The position numbers were made by a program, and so were the translations under genes. The notes below the pieces were generated by a model that did no database searches, had not been told where the DNA came from, and saw only the letters and a program-made list of their open reading frames with translations. From Sporosarcina sp. BP05 (GTDB lineage: Bacteria > Bacillota > Bacilli > Bacillales_A > Planococcaceae): a DNA stretch of 64,000 nt. Where the stretch lies: the NCBI RefSeq assembly GCF_014282005.1, contig NZ_JACFTD010000008.1:1-64000 (forward strand). Reading direction: 5' to 3'. Shown piece after piece: positions 16,707 through 24,595 of this stretch. The stretch's first letter is position 1, and each line of letters begins with the position of its first letter.

Positions 16707-17729
16707 TTATCCTCCATTCCATTTACGCAGTTCGTCTTTAACGAAATTTAGGTTTAACAACATTTCTTTTATTTCTTCTACTGAAAGGATTTTTGTATTA
16801 TTCGAGTTATATTCATTAGTTAACGTAATTTTAGGAGAACCTTCTTCAAGGTATTTCCCATAGTTTAAATCTCGGTTATCAGCAGGAATTCTATAAAAAT
16901 CCCCCATATCAATTGCTTTGGCTGCTTCTTCTTTTGTAAGGAGTACCTCGTAAATTTTTTCTCCGTGACGAGTACCAATGACTTTAATTTCATTTTTTGC
17001 ATTAAATAATTCAATCAGTGCCTGTGCTAAATCTTTTATATAAGAAGCGGGAGATTTTTGAACCACGATGTCGCCATTCGTTGCATTTTCAAAGGCGTAT
17101 AACACCAATTCAACTGCTTCTTCAAGGCTCATCATAAAACGAGTCATTTGGGAATCAGTAACCGTTAACGGCTTTCCGTTCTTAATTTGTTCTATGAACA
17201 ATGGTATGACCGATCCACGGGATGCCATCACGTTACCGTAGCGAGTTCCACAAATTAAGGTGTAGTCAGGAGTAACCATTCTAGATTTTGCAATGAATGT
17301 TTTTTCCATCATCGCTTTTGAAATCCCCATGGCATTTACGGGGTATGCTGCCTTATCTGTAGAAAGACAAATTATTTTTTTTACACCCGCGTTTATTGCT
17401 GCAGTTAATACATTTTCTGTTCCGAGGATATTTGTTTTTACGGCTTCTAAGGGGAAAAATTCGCAAGAGGGAACTTGTTTAAGGGCTGCTGCATGAAAAA
17501 CGAAGTCTACATTGTACATCGCATTATTTAAACTACTACTATCACGTACGTCTCCGATAAAAAATTTGATTTTATTATTTTGATATAAAATTCGCATATC
17601 ATCTTGTTTTTTTTCGTCTCTTGAAAATATCCTAATTTCCTTGATATCAGTAGTTAAGAATCTTTCTAATACAGCGTTACCAAATGAACCGGTTCCACCT
17701 GTTATGAGTAATACTTTATCTTTAAACAT
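16707..17729 (-). CDS. UDP-GlcNAc 4,6-dehydratase/5-epimerase (CapE/FnlA/WbjB type)
   Basis: A 340-residue SDR dehydratase. It has the GGTGSFGNAVLERFL nucleotide motif, IRIFSRDEKKQDDMR typical of the inverting dehydratases, HAAALKQVPSCEFFP, and a catalytic segment NAMGISKAMMEK in which Met stands where most SDRs have the Tyr, as known for CapE. The C-terminus YNSNNTKILSVEEIKEMLL is also CapE-like. Expected to convert UDP-GlcNAc to a 4-keto-6-deoxy-L-sugar for surface polysaccharide. Together with the RmlD-like neighbour it could make UDP-L-RhaNAc; the 2-epimerase needed for UDP-L-QuiNAc or FucNAc is not here. Confidence 0.9.
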   Translation of the reverse strand: MFKDKVLLITGGTGSFGNAVLERFLTTDIKEIRIFSRDEKKQDDMRILYQNNKIKFFIGDVRDSSSLNNAMYNVDFVFHAAALKQVPSCEFFPLEAVKTNILGTENVLTAAINAGVKKIICLSTDKAAYPVNAMGISKAMMEKTFIAKSRMVTPDYTLICGTRYGNVMASRGSVIPLFIEQIKNGKPLTVTDSQMTRFMMSLEEAVELVLYAFENATNGDIVVQKSPASYIKDLAQALIELFNAKNEIKVIGTRHGEKIYEVLLTKEEAAKAIDMGDFYRIPADNRDLNYGKYLEEGSPKITLTNEYNSNNTKILSVEEIKEMLLNLNFVKDELRKWNGG

Positions 17730-17790
17730 AAATTATATTCACCACCTCTCGTTGGGTGGGTGTTCCAGAAACAGTACGACATATATTTCA

Positions 17791-18390
17791 TTACTTTAGC
17801 CCTCTAAGATGCAAATCATATTCAGAGTTTTCTCTAGGATAGTTATACCAATAAGCGAGTATATCAGTGTATTTGCATTTTGGGTTATTATTCATCAATA
17901 CTCTATTAAAATCCCAATCCCCAGCCATATCTTTTCTTTTTGTGAATACTGCATCACCTATAAAACTTCTTCGAATGATCTTAAATTGTCCACACCACGT
18001 ATAAGCATTTTCTTCGTTTTTCACAAATTGTAGTCCATTTTTTGTTAACATATTGTAGTAATAGATGTCATATTCACCATCTACTTGTGCTAATACCTCT
18101 CGAATGGTAGGTAAATATTGATCATCGCTATCAATGATTGCTATATAATCGCCCGTTGCTTCCGCAATGCACCGATTATATGAATCACTAGCGCCTAAAT
18201 TTCTTTCATTCGTTATTATTTTTAATTGTGGACAAGTTTTTTTATATTCCTTTACTATTTCTACTGTTTTATCAGTGGAACCATCGTCGCATATAATAAT
18301 TTCATAAGCATAGTTTTTGGGAATGCTATCCAACATTGTCTTAATCCATTCTTCACTATTGTAAGCTGGAGTTAGAAAACTAATTTTCAT
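17791..18390 (-). CDS. Family 2 glycosyltransferase
   Basis: A 199-residue GT-A fold glycosyltransferase. ISFLTPAYNSEEWI at the N-terminus, ICDDGSTDKTVEIV, NLGASDSYNRCIAEATGDYI and the metal-binding IDSDD (about residue 88-92) are all standard GT2 motifs. It is short: no membrane anchor and a limited acceptor domain (TWCGQFKIIRRSF, DMAGDWDFNR). GAGG precedes the ATG by seven bases. First gene of the three-gene minus-strand cluster; it probably uses a sugar made by the two downstream enzymes. Codon use is AT-richer than neighbours, which fits horizontally exchanged surface-glycan genes. Confidence 0.88.
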   Translation of the reverse strand: MKISFLTPAYNSEEWIKTMLDSIPKNYAYEIIICDDGSTDKTVEIVKEYKKTCPQLKIITNERNLGASDSYNRCIAEATGDYIAIIDSDDQYLPTIREVLAQVDGEYDIYYYNMLTKNGLQFVKNEENAYTWCGQFKIIRRSFIGDAVFTKRKDMAGDWDFNRVLMNNNPKCKYTDILAYWYNYPRENSEYDLHLRGLK

Positions 18391-18792
18391 TCAAAGGCCT
18401 CATTTCTTTATTGATTAATTTATTAATACAGAGGTAGTAGAAAGAATGCATCAACTACCGTAACATTTTCCAATTGGCGCAACCCGCGATGAGTTATTGT
18501 TCATATCTTGTAAAAAAGAGATCTCCTATCTCATGCTTATCGAAAATACGTCTGTCCTCGATTAATATATGCGCGTGATTGTTAAAACCTTAGGCCGATG
18601 TGTTTTCTGTAGTTAGAAATCGATTAATTATGAGGGTGAGCAGCTGAGTTAAAACGTTTAAGTAAAAGTATCCAAAACAAATCCCCCTAGCCAGATGCTC
18701 ATCTGACTAAGGGGATTTGTGTTAGATGCGATAAGTAAAATTCAGTACATCAGTTAACAGTTCTCTAGGGGGGAAACTGACAGGCACTGTGT
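18391..18792. other. Intergenic region, no gene seen
   Basis: About 400 bp between the glycosyltransferase start and a small minus-strand ORF. It holds the hairpin at 18677-18721 and presumably the promoter of the glycan cluster. I see no open frame with a binding site. Confidence 0.5.
18677..18721. terminator. Hairpin, probable terminator
   Basis: CAAATCCCC at the left and GGGGATTTG at the right pair perfectly, with AGATG/CATCT inside the loop extending the stem. On the minus strand it would end the transcript of the small basic ORF at 18793-18942. The T run is poor in either direction. Confidence 0.5.
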
Positions 18793-18942
18793 TCAACGCT
18801 TTCTTTTGTTTTTCTTCCCATCTAAATTTAGAAATTCACTTTCGCTTGCAAACTCAACATCGTTTTTCGGCTTTGTATCGTATTTTAGGGCATTTTTCTG
18901 TTTACCTTTATCCTTATTTTTGTTTTTATTTTCCACAGACAA
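18793..18942 (-). CDS. Small basic protein of 49 residues, unknown
   Basis: A TTG at 18942 lies eight bases after a perfect AAAGGAGG on the minus strand. The peptide starts MSVENKNKNKDKGKQKNALK and ends DGKKNKRKR, with a central acidic NDVEFASESEF segment. It is very Lys/Asn-rich and without hydrophobic core, like many small spore or nucleic-acid-associated proteins, but I recognise no family. A longer in-frame reading from 19053 exists but is less likely. Confidence 0.5.
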   Translation of the reverse strand: MSVENKNKNKDKGKQKNALKYDTKPKNDVEFASESEFLNLDGKKNKRKR

Positions 18943-19192
18943 GACTTTAACCTCCTTTTGTAGAATGATTTGATCCTTTCTATTGTGTCCAAGGAGCGTT
19001 TTTTTATGTAGGGAATGAAAAATAGGTATCGGTGATTCTTGTGTAGGCACCAATCACTTAATTGGCGCGGCAGACATTCAGAAATCCATTGGAAATTCAT
19101 GTAATCGTACTGATTTCTTTCATATCTATCAGTTTTTCTACTATACTAATCATAGGCATCATGCATGCTAAAAGACAGAACGGTAAAGGGGA

Positions 19193-20164
19193 ATGAGTAA
19201 CATTCGAATCAACTGGAAGAAGCTACTTATTCTTTTTGCTATTGTCTTCTTGGTGATCCAACTATTCGGCAGCTTCTTTTTCTATGAGTTAGCAGTCAAG
19301 CGGGGGCCGAAAGATTTCTTGCAGAAGAATACAGATTTAGAAGTGTCGGATAAGGCAATGGACCTTTTTTTAAATGGCGATTGGATAGATTGGGTCGCTG
19401 CTCAAAAGTTTGAACGACTCACTTTAACGTCACGTGACGGACTGAAACTCTCAGGTTACTATTTGCCAGCATCCAAGCCAACAGATAAATTGGTCATTTT
19501 AACGCATGGCTATTTAGGAAATGCGAAGCAAATGGGGCTATTTGGACAGCATTATTATATCGATTTGGACTACAACATTTTCATGCCTGATGCACGGGGA
19601 CATGGAAAGAGCGAAGGGAATTATTATGGGTTTGGCTGGCCTGATCGGCTCGATTTGATCGATTGGACACAGCTTTTGGTGAAGAGGCTTGGACCTGATA
19701 CGCAAGTGGCCTACCATGGTTTATCGATGGGGGCGGCGACCGTTTTGATGGCTAGTGGGGAAGAAGAACTTCCAGGCCAGGTCAAAGCCATTATAGCGGA
19801 CAGTCCGTATGAATCCGTCTATCAATTATTCGCGTATCAAATGAATCGGATGTTTCACTTGCCGGCATTTCCGTTGTTAGATAGCACAAGTGTGTTAACG
19901 AAAATGAGGGCAGGTTATTCATTCAGGGAAGCGAGTGCACTGAAAGAAGTGAAGAAGACGACTGTGCCGATTCTATATATTCATGGGGAAAGCGATACAT
20001 TTGTTCCAACGGAGTTGACAAAGAATTTATATCAGCATACTTCAAGTGACGCAGAACTGTTGATTGTTCCAAATGCGAATCACGGTGAATCCATTGCATT
20101 GGACGAAGACAAATATAAAATGACAGTAGATCAATTTCTTAGTCGTTATATCGATTTAAAATAG
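19193..20164 (+). CDS. Membrane-anchored alpha/beta hydrolase (YqkD-like)
   Basis: A 323-residue serine hydrolase. A single membrane helix (LLILFAIVFLVIQLFGSFFF, about 11-30) anchors it at the membrane, with the catalytic domain presumably outside. The nucleophile is in GLSMGAAT, the oxyanion/HG motif in LTHGYLGNAK, GHGKSEG follows, the acid is likely Asp in HGESDTFVP and the His is in NANHGES. The organisation resembles B. subtilis YqkD. Start ATG after GGTAAAGGGGA. Substrate unknown. Single gene closed by a strong terminator. Confidence 0.88.
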   Translation: MSNIRINWKKLLILFAIVFLVIQLFGSFFFYELAVKRGPKDFLQKNTDLEVSDKAMDLFLNGDWIDWVAAQKFERLTLTSRDGLKLSGYYLPASKPTDKLVILTHGYLGNAKQMGLFGQHYYIDLDYNIFMPDARGHGKSEGNYYGFGWPDRLDLIDWTQLLVKRLGPDTQVAYHGLSMGAATVLMASGEEELPGQVKAIIADSPYESVYQLFAYQMNRMFHLPAFPLLDSTSVLTKMRAGYSFREASALKEVKKTTVPILYIHGESDTFVPTELTKNLYQHTSSDAELLIVPNANHGESIALDEDKYKMTVDQFLSRYIDLK

Positions 20165-20216
20165 GTGCTTGGTTCTAAAACAATTTGGAGTTGTTTTAGA
20201 ACCGGCACCTATTTTT
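20163..20216 (+). terminator. Rho-independent terminator
   Basis: AGGTGC-TT-GGTTCTAAAACAA pairs with TTGTTTTAGAACC-G-GCACCT, followed by ATTTTT. The outer AGGTGC/GCACCT arms match the dispersed AGGCACC repeat motif. It stands between convergent genes. Confidence 0.88.
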
Positions 20217-20224
20217 CCGTTCTA

Positions 20225-21031
20225 CTAGTTAACGGAAAACTTCCCATCGACTTCGACAGTCTCATAAATATTAATAAACGCGTCTTCATCATGCTTTCGA
20301 ACAATTTTTTTAACATGCAGCGTTTCGTAACGAGTAACGACCATCATTAAAATGTCTTTCTTCTCACGAGTATAGCCTCCGTAACCTTCCGTAATCGTGA
20401 TACCACGATAGATGGAGTCCAGTAATTCATTGCGTATTAAATCACCTTTTGTTGTGACAATCTGCATCGTCAATTTGACGTGATCCGTGAAGATCGTGTC
20501 AATCATTTTACCTGTGATATAGATTGATAACAGGGTATATAACGCGATTTCCCAGTCGAAGACAAATCCTGAAAGTAGCACAATTACACCATTCATTCCC
20601 GTAAGAAGAAGGCCGATACTGAAAGAACTCGTACGGGAAACGATAATTGCAATAATATCCAAACCGCCAGAAGTTCCTGAGTATTTAAGGATAAGACCAA
20701 CGCCCATACCGCCAATGCCCCCACCGAAAACTGTAGACAACAGTATATTGTCTGTCACAGCCACCACTGGTATCACGTATAAGAATGCCGAGAGCGACAC
20801 GACGCAAACCATTGTGTTGATGGTGATTGTTTTTCCGAGTTTGTAGTAGCCTAAAACAATCAAAGGTAAGTTAAGGACTAGATTTAGTAGACCAGTGTTA
20901 AATGGGCTGATTAACCCGAGTAAGATTGCGATTCCGCTAATTCCACTACTTAAAATCCCGAAAGGAACAAGAAAGCAGTTAAAAGCAAATGCAATAATGA
21001 GTGAGCCTAAAACAACAATTAAATTTTTCAT
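20225..21031 (-). CDS. YitT family membrane protein (DUF161/DUF2179) under T-box control
   Basis: A 268-residue protein with about five to six membrane helices (DUF161, e.g. IVVLGSLIIAFAFNCFLVPF, GIGGMGVGLILKYSGTSGGL) and a C-terminal soluble DUF2179 domain (about 185-268: VTTKGDLIRNELLDSIYRGI, EGYGGYTREKKDILM). YitT proteins have no firm function. ATG at 21031 is chosen because GGGAG precedes it and it falls just after the T-box terminator; the open frame reaching to 21112 would translate through the leader. The T-box implies synthesis when a tRNA, probably tRNA-Ile, is uncharged, which hints at amino-acid transport or salvage. Confidence 0.85.
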   Translation of the reverse strand: MKNLIVVLGSLIIAFAFNCFLVPFGILSSGISGIAILLGLISPFNTGLLNLVLNLPLIVLGYYKLGKTITINTMVCVVSLSAFLYVIPVVAVTDNILLSTVFGGGIGGMGVGLILKYSGTSGGLDIIAIIVSRTSSFSIGLLLTGMNGVIVLLSGFVFDWEIALYTLLSIYITGKMIDTIFTDHVKLTMQIVTTKGDLIRNELLDSIYRGITITEGYGGYTREKKDILMMVVTRYETLHVKKIVRKHDEDAFINIYETVEVDGKFSVN

Positions 21032-21062
21032 GATTAATAAATCTCCCTCCGATGGCGGTAAA

Positions 21063-21336
21063 TAAAAAAACCCCTCCCTAGTAAAGGGACGAGTTTGTGC
21101 TCGCGATGCCACCCATATTCCGCGCGTTTCTAATAAGAAAAAGACGGCTCTCAGTCAACGTACTATCATACGCGTTCCATGTAACGGTGGAAAACCGTCA
21201 AAGCTTACTGAGTTTCAGCTTTGCATCTCGGAGATGATATTCGGATAAGAGCTGTTCGTCGACTTCCACCAAGTGCCGACTCTCTAGAGAACAGGGTTCT
21301 TTTCGTACTTTTTCTCGTTACAGACTTTAATTGTTA
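21063..21336 (-). ncRNA. T-box riboswitch, isoleucine specifier likely
   Basis: The minus strand shows the elements of a T-box leader in order: AACGAGAAAAAGTACG, AGAGAGTCGG (stem I, AG bulge region), GAAT-ATC-ATCTCCGAGA (specifier region), the T-box GGGTGGCATCGCG (21101-21114), and a terminator CTCGTCCCT-TTACT-AGGGAGGGG with T7. Aligning the specifier region with the glyQS leader (GAAA-GGC-ATTC) puts ATC at 21236-21238, so Ile; a Tyr reading (TAT) one base over is possible but T-ending specifiers are rare. Binding of uncharged tRNA favours antitermination and expression of the YitT gene. Confidence 0.92.
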
Positions 21337-21342
21337 GATGTT

Positions 21343-21371
21343 AATTTAGCAGAGAACAATAGAAGTGTCAA
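21343..21371 (-). promoter_or_regulatory. Promoter of the T-box transcript
   Basis: TTGACA (21366-21371), 17 nt, TAAATT (21343-21348) on the minus strand. The consensus -35 and correct spacing put the start near 21336, just ahead of stem I. Confidence 0.65.
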
Positions 21372-21435
21372 TATCTACCTTTCTGCCCAGAGGTTAATTG
21401 AATACCTTTACCGCCAATATAACCCCTCAAGATGG

Positions 21436-22167
21436 TTATCTTTTTTTAGTGACTTTTGAAATAACCACATATAAAACGGTGACACTCATAATAATGATGC
21501 TAATTAGTGTCACTAAGTTTATGATTTCTTCTTGATCCTTAACGTAAATCGCGATATATGACCAAATAAACACGAGCGTATACAGGGCGTCCTGATTAAT
21601 AAGCGAAAACGATACAGCCAGGGCACATCCGAAAATGAGAATAATAACCGTCCAGCCTAGTTCTTCGATCCCAAGAAACGATATGACATCATTGCGAACA
21701 AAGTACGTAAAAACATTTACAATACTTGCTATAGAAATCCATCCTAGATAAATCGAAAATGGGACTATGTCAAAGAGGCCCCTGTTCACATTTTTCTTTA
21801 TCTTTCTATAGATTAGTATGAGTGAGAGTAATAAAAGTAGAATAATAACCGTAGACAAGAGAATCTTTTGCTGCGTGAACGCTAGAATCCAAGCCCCGTT
21901 TAATAGAAAGTTTACAGGGATTAATACTTGAAGATCGATATAGACACTCACTTGTTTACCGTGAACAAAAAAACCTTTTATAATCCATAAAAACAATAGT
22001 AAATAAATGAGACTCCAGATTGAAAAGGCATATGCTGCTGGCTGAATCAACGCAGACTTTTCGTTTGCTATAACCCCCACATTCGATCTGGCGGAATAAT
22101 TAATAGCTATCATCAATGCAAAAAAGATGAGATTAACTATTGCTATTCTTTTTGATATTTTCACCAT
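21436..22167 (-). CDS. TspO/MBR-related tryptophan-rich sensory membrane protein
   Basis: A 243-residue integral membrane protein with about seven to eight predicted helices. PAAYAFSIWSLIYLLLFLW (about 43-61) matches the W-S-x-I-Y segment of the TspO/tryptophan-rich sensory protein relatives common in Bacilli; ILNGAWI- and W-containing helices fit as well. Such proteins are longer than classic TspO (about 160 residues) and of unknown ligand. AGGAGG precedes the ATG. Single gene; a promoter-like stretch was not resolved. Confidence 0.8.
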   Translation of the reverse strand: MVKISKRIAIVNLIFFALMIAINYSARSNVGVIANEKSALIQPAAYAFSIWSLIYLLLFLWIIKGFFVHGKQVSVYIDLQVLIPVNFLLNGAWILAFTQQKILLSTVIILLLLLSLILIYRKIKKNVNRGLFDIVPFSIYLGWISIASIVNVFTYFVRNDVISFLGIEELGWTVIILIFGCALAVSFSLINQDALYTLVFIWSYIAIYVKDQEEIINLVTLISIIIMSVTVLYVVISKVTKKR

Positions 22168-22205
22168 TCATCCTCCTGAATTTTAGGTACCTGTACGAGG
22201 CATGA

Positions 22206-22379
22206 TCAACTAAGTGAATTATTTGTTGTTGTTTCTAGGACAGCGTACTTGCAAGACAATCTGATATTGAAAATTACAAGAATACCAAGTGTTATTTCAA
22301 CTACAATCGTAAAAATCATTTCCCTTTTTAATAGTTCATCCTTTCTTTTATTTGATAGTCTAAGTTTATTAAACAACAT
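22206..22379 (-). CDS. Possible small membrane protein or gene remnant
   Basis: A 57-codon frame reading MLFNKLRLSNKRKDELLKRE followed by a hydrophobic stretch (MIFTIVVEITLGILVIFNI) and a short tail. The composition looks protein-like (basic end, one membrane helix), but no ribosome binding site precedes the ATG. It may be a remnant of a longer gene or a real small membrane protein. The opposite-strand frame at 22249-22476 is less convincing. Confidence 0.3.
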   Translation of the reverse strand: MLFNKLRLSNKRKDELLKREMIFTIVVEITLGILVIFNIRLSCKYAVLETTTNNSLS

Positions 22380-22626
22380 AGCTATTTATACTGAACAAGG
22401 GTGGATGGTTCACGCCTTTGAAAAAAACTTTTTATCTACTTCCAAAAGTGGTTTTGTACACTTATTTGTTAAATAGGTCTGTATCTTGAGATTTGACCAT
22501 TATCTGATTCGTTCGTTTGTTTACTTACTTACTTACTGCTGATGTGGGAATTGAAATGTAACTATAGTCATTCCCTCGATTTAAAAATGCCTTATTTTAA
22601 TTCTGTTTAAAAAAGTAGTGTATAGA

Positions 22627-22752
22627 ATGCGGGTACGTGGAAATATGTCTTACTTTACTCCGATTTCAGAAGACATATTTGACGACTTTGAAGAATTAAT
22701 TAATGGACACAAAATTGTAGAACCTATTTGCGGTACATTAAGGGTAGGATAA
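22627..22752 (+). CDS. Possible 41-residue ORF or gene remnant
   Basis: The frame MRVRGNMSYFTPISEDIFDD and on to CGTLRVG has coding-like composition (acidic helix, then INGHKIVEPICG). There is no good binding site; an internal ATG at 22645 is an alternative start. It lies 44 bp upstream of the hprK-like gene in the same direction. No family recognised; the C-terminal segment may be the tail of a lost protein. Confidence 0.25.
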   Translation: MRVRGNMSYFTPISEDIFDDFEELINGHKIVEPICGTLRVG

Positions 22753-22795
22753 AACAAAGAGGTTGAAATAGATGACCAAAGAATAGGGGACCGTT

Positions 22796-23710
22796 ATGAA
22801 AAACATTACGATTGAAGAAATTATTCAAAAGTTTTCATTAGAGGTGTTAAGTGGACATGACCAATTACATCGTATAATAAAAAAAACTAAAGTACGTCGC
22901 CCAGGATTAGAGTTTATGGACAAATTTGATTTTATTGCAACGGAACATGTCCAAATACTGGGGAAAAACGAAGTTAATTATCTCCACACGCTGACAATTG
23001 AAGAGTGCAAGTTGCGGATTGCAAATATTGTTCAATATGCTCCTCCTTGTATCATTATTACATCCCAACAGGAAGAGCCGCTTGGCCTCATTCAATACTG
23101 TACGGAGGAGAAAATACCGGTGTTACGCACTCGTGATTCCACGAGTGAACTGAGCGCGAAATTGGATGCATATGTTGTGAAGGCGATGGCTCCGGAAATT
23201 GCAATACACGGTGTTTGTGTCAATGTTTCGGGGATGGGTATTCTACTCCGCGGCAAGTCAGGTGTAGGTAAAAGTGAGACGGCGCATACATTGATTGGTC
23301 GAGGACATCGGCTTGTAGCTGATGATGTCGTGGTATTGAAAAAGCTTAGCCCACAAACCTTGCTCGGCACACACGATGAAAACAGTAAAGAATTCCTCGC
23401 ATTACGTAGTATTGGTTTGCTAAATGTGGTGCGTCTATATGGAAGAGCTGCTTTCCAGGATGAAACACGGATTGCACTGGACATCGAATTAACCAAATGG
23501 AAGGAAAATGATTTGAATAATGAATTGGAGCAGGAAACGAAGTTTGTGGAATACATGGATGTCCAGATTCCACATATTCAAATTCAACTCCAACCAGGTC
23601 GTGATATCGCAGGCTTGATCGAAGCCGCAGCGAATAACTGGTATTTAAAGCAGCAAGGCTATAGTGCTGTGGAGGAATTCATGAAACGGATTGAATCCGA
23701 TACTCCTTAG
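22796..23710 (+). CDS. HPr kinase/phosphorylase homologue (stand-alone paralogue)
   Basis: A 304-residue protein aligned by eye along its whole length with HPr(Ser) kinase/phosphorylase. It has RRPGLEF (N-terminal domain), IHGVCVNVSGMGILLRG leading into the P-loop GKSGVGKSE (about 155-163), RGHRLVADD, and QPGRDIAGLIEAAANNWYLK. The HprK signature normally EIRGxGIINVxxLFG is here ALRSIGLLNVVRLYG, so it is a diverged member. Canonical hprK usually sits with lgt; nothing of that kind is here, so this is probably a second copy. It may phosphorylate HPr, Crh or another protein. AGGGGA precedes the ATG. Confidence 0.85.
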   Translation: MKNITIEEIIQKFSLEVLSGHDQLHRIIKKTKVRRPGLEFMDKFDFIATEHVQILGKNEVNYLHTLTIEECKLRIANIVQYAPPCIIITSQQEEPLGLIQYCTEEKIPVLRTRDSTSELSAKLDAYVVKAMAPEIAIHGVCVNVSGMGILLRGKSGVGKSETAHTLIGRGHRLVADDVVVLKKLSPQTLLGTHDENSKEFLALRSIGLLNVVRLYGRAAFQDETRIALDIELTKWKENDLNNELEQETKFVEYMDVQIPHIQIQLQPGRDIAGLIEAAANNWYLKQQGYSAVEEFMKRIESDTP

Positions 23711-23772
23711 TATTGAGTATCTGCACGGAGGGGATCTGGGAAATAGATAGCAATTTCATGAAGCATGGAACA

Positions 23773-23806
23773 GAGTAGACGTGAACTTTAAATGTCTACT
23801 CTTTTT
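23773..23806 (+). terminator. Rho-independent terminator
   Basis: GAGTAGAC and GTCTACTC form an 8-bp stem over a 13-nt loop, followed by T5. Confidence 0.75.
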
Positions 23807-24125
23807 GTATTTATAAAATGTTGTCGTTTTACCTTGTATAGAAACCTGCCGTTAGTCAGATTCTTCCTGGGTGCGTCTGAGGCACCTGAGTGCGGTGTAA
23901 GTTAAGTTGCATAGAATGACACTATTTAACCTGTAGAGGCACGTTAGAGGTCGTACTGAGAGGTCGGAATTGCTTGACGAACAGCAGACATGCTCGCAGT
24001 GAGGGGGCGTTTCATGAATTTTATTCAAAAGAGAGCCGTTATTTATTCGGCACTACTTATTTGGAATTAACTAGGCGGTATACCTCGCCTGCATAACGAA
24101 CAAATCTAGCGAAGGAGCGACAAGT
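23807..24125. other. Intergenic region upstream of the partition locus
   Basis: No gene of normal size. A frame of 18 codons at 24014-24070 (MNFIQKRAVIYSALLIWN) has GGGGG upstream and may be a leader peptide; evidence is thin. GGTGCG/AGGCACC-like pieces occur near 23871-23900. Confidence 0.3.
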
Positions 24126-24368
24126 GTGAGCCGATGCAACAAGACCGACAGTGATCTTCTGACGGGCTTATTGCGTGAGGCCATCACCAAGCGACTAAGC
24201 GGTGTTGGAAGGACAGTCTATTTGTTAAGTGCAGACTATTTAGGCGAGTTCTATATCGGCTTGCAGATGGGTAGGGAAGAGAGAGAAGGGCTTACACCGA
24301 ACTTAGGGAAAATTCCATATCAACCACTTTCGTGGGTGTACACATTAATAGTGTGGTTGTATACGTAA
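24126..24368 (+). CDS. Possible small protein running into the iteron array
   Basis: A GTG at 24126 stands eight bases after AAGGAG, a very good context. The 80-codon frame (MSRCNKTDSDLLTGLLREAI, then RLSGVGRTVYLLSADYLGEF) looks coding-like for its first 65 residues, while its last 12 are read from the iteron sequence. No family recognised. It may be a truncated ORF captured next to the partition locus. Confidence 0.3.
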   Translation: MSRCNKTDSDLLTGLLREAITKRLSGVGRTVYLLSADYLGEFYIGLQMGREEREGLTPNLGKIPYQPLSWVYTLIVWLYT

Positions 24369-24493
24369 TAGTATAGTTGTACACGTTATTGTATACATAA
24401 GTAAACAAGAGTGTAAACATGTATACAAACAAGTACACAACCAGTATCTATATAGGTATACGTTAATGTATACAAGTTTACAGCTAAGTACAC
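24336..24493. repeat. Iteron array, candidate centromere (parC) of the partition locus
   Basis: At least eleven GT-N-N-AC hexamers, mostly GTATAC, GTACAC, GTAAAC or GTTTAC, begin at 24336, 24359, 24379, 24391, 24401, 24413, 24421, 24433, 24456, 24468, 24476 and 24488; weaker copies start at 24351, 24371 and 24444. Counting these, successive spacings are mostly 8 and 12 bp alternating, so pairs recur about every 20 bp (two helical turns). The array is directly upstream of an actin-like ParM gene and a ParR-like gene, the place parC occupies in type II partition systems such as pSK41, where ParR binds 20-bp repeats. Confidence 0.75.
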
Positions 24494-24528
24494 AATATTA
24501 CATTTGTATGTTAAGTAGTTGAATAGGA

Positions 24529-24557
24529 TTGACCTGCCAACAAAATTCCAGTACCAT
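24529..24557 (+). promoter_or_regulatory. Candidate promoter of parM-parR
   Basis: TTGACC (24529-24534), 17 nt, TACCAT (24552-24557), between the iterons and the ParM start. Being downstream of the array, it could be repressed by ParR, as in known type II systems. Confidence 0.4.
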
Positions 24558-24595
24558 TTCAATAGAAAGATAGAATATTGGGGAGGATGATTTTT

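Noticed and set aside
22249-22476. 75-codon plus-strand frame
   Set aside because: Composition is dominated by I, L and S from the opposite-strand AT-rich sequence; no ribosome binding site; the minus-strand frame is somewhat more plausible.
24336-24493. CRISPR array
   Set aside because: The repeats are 6-bp palindromes at 8-12 bp spacing without unique 30-bp spacers, and no cas genes are present; it fits a centromere array.
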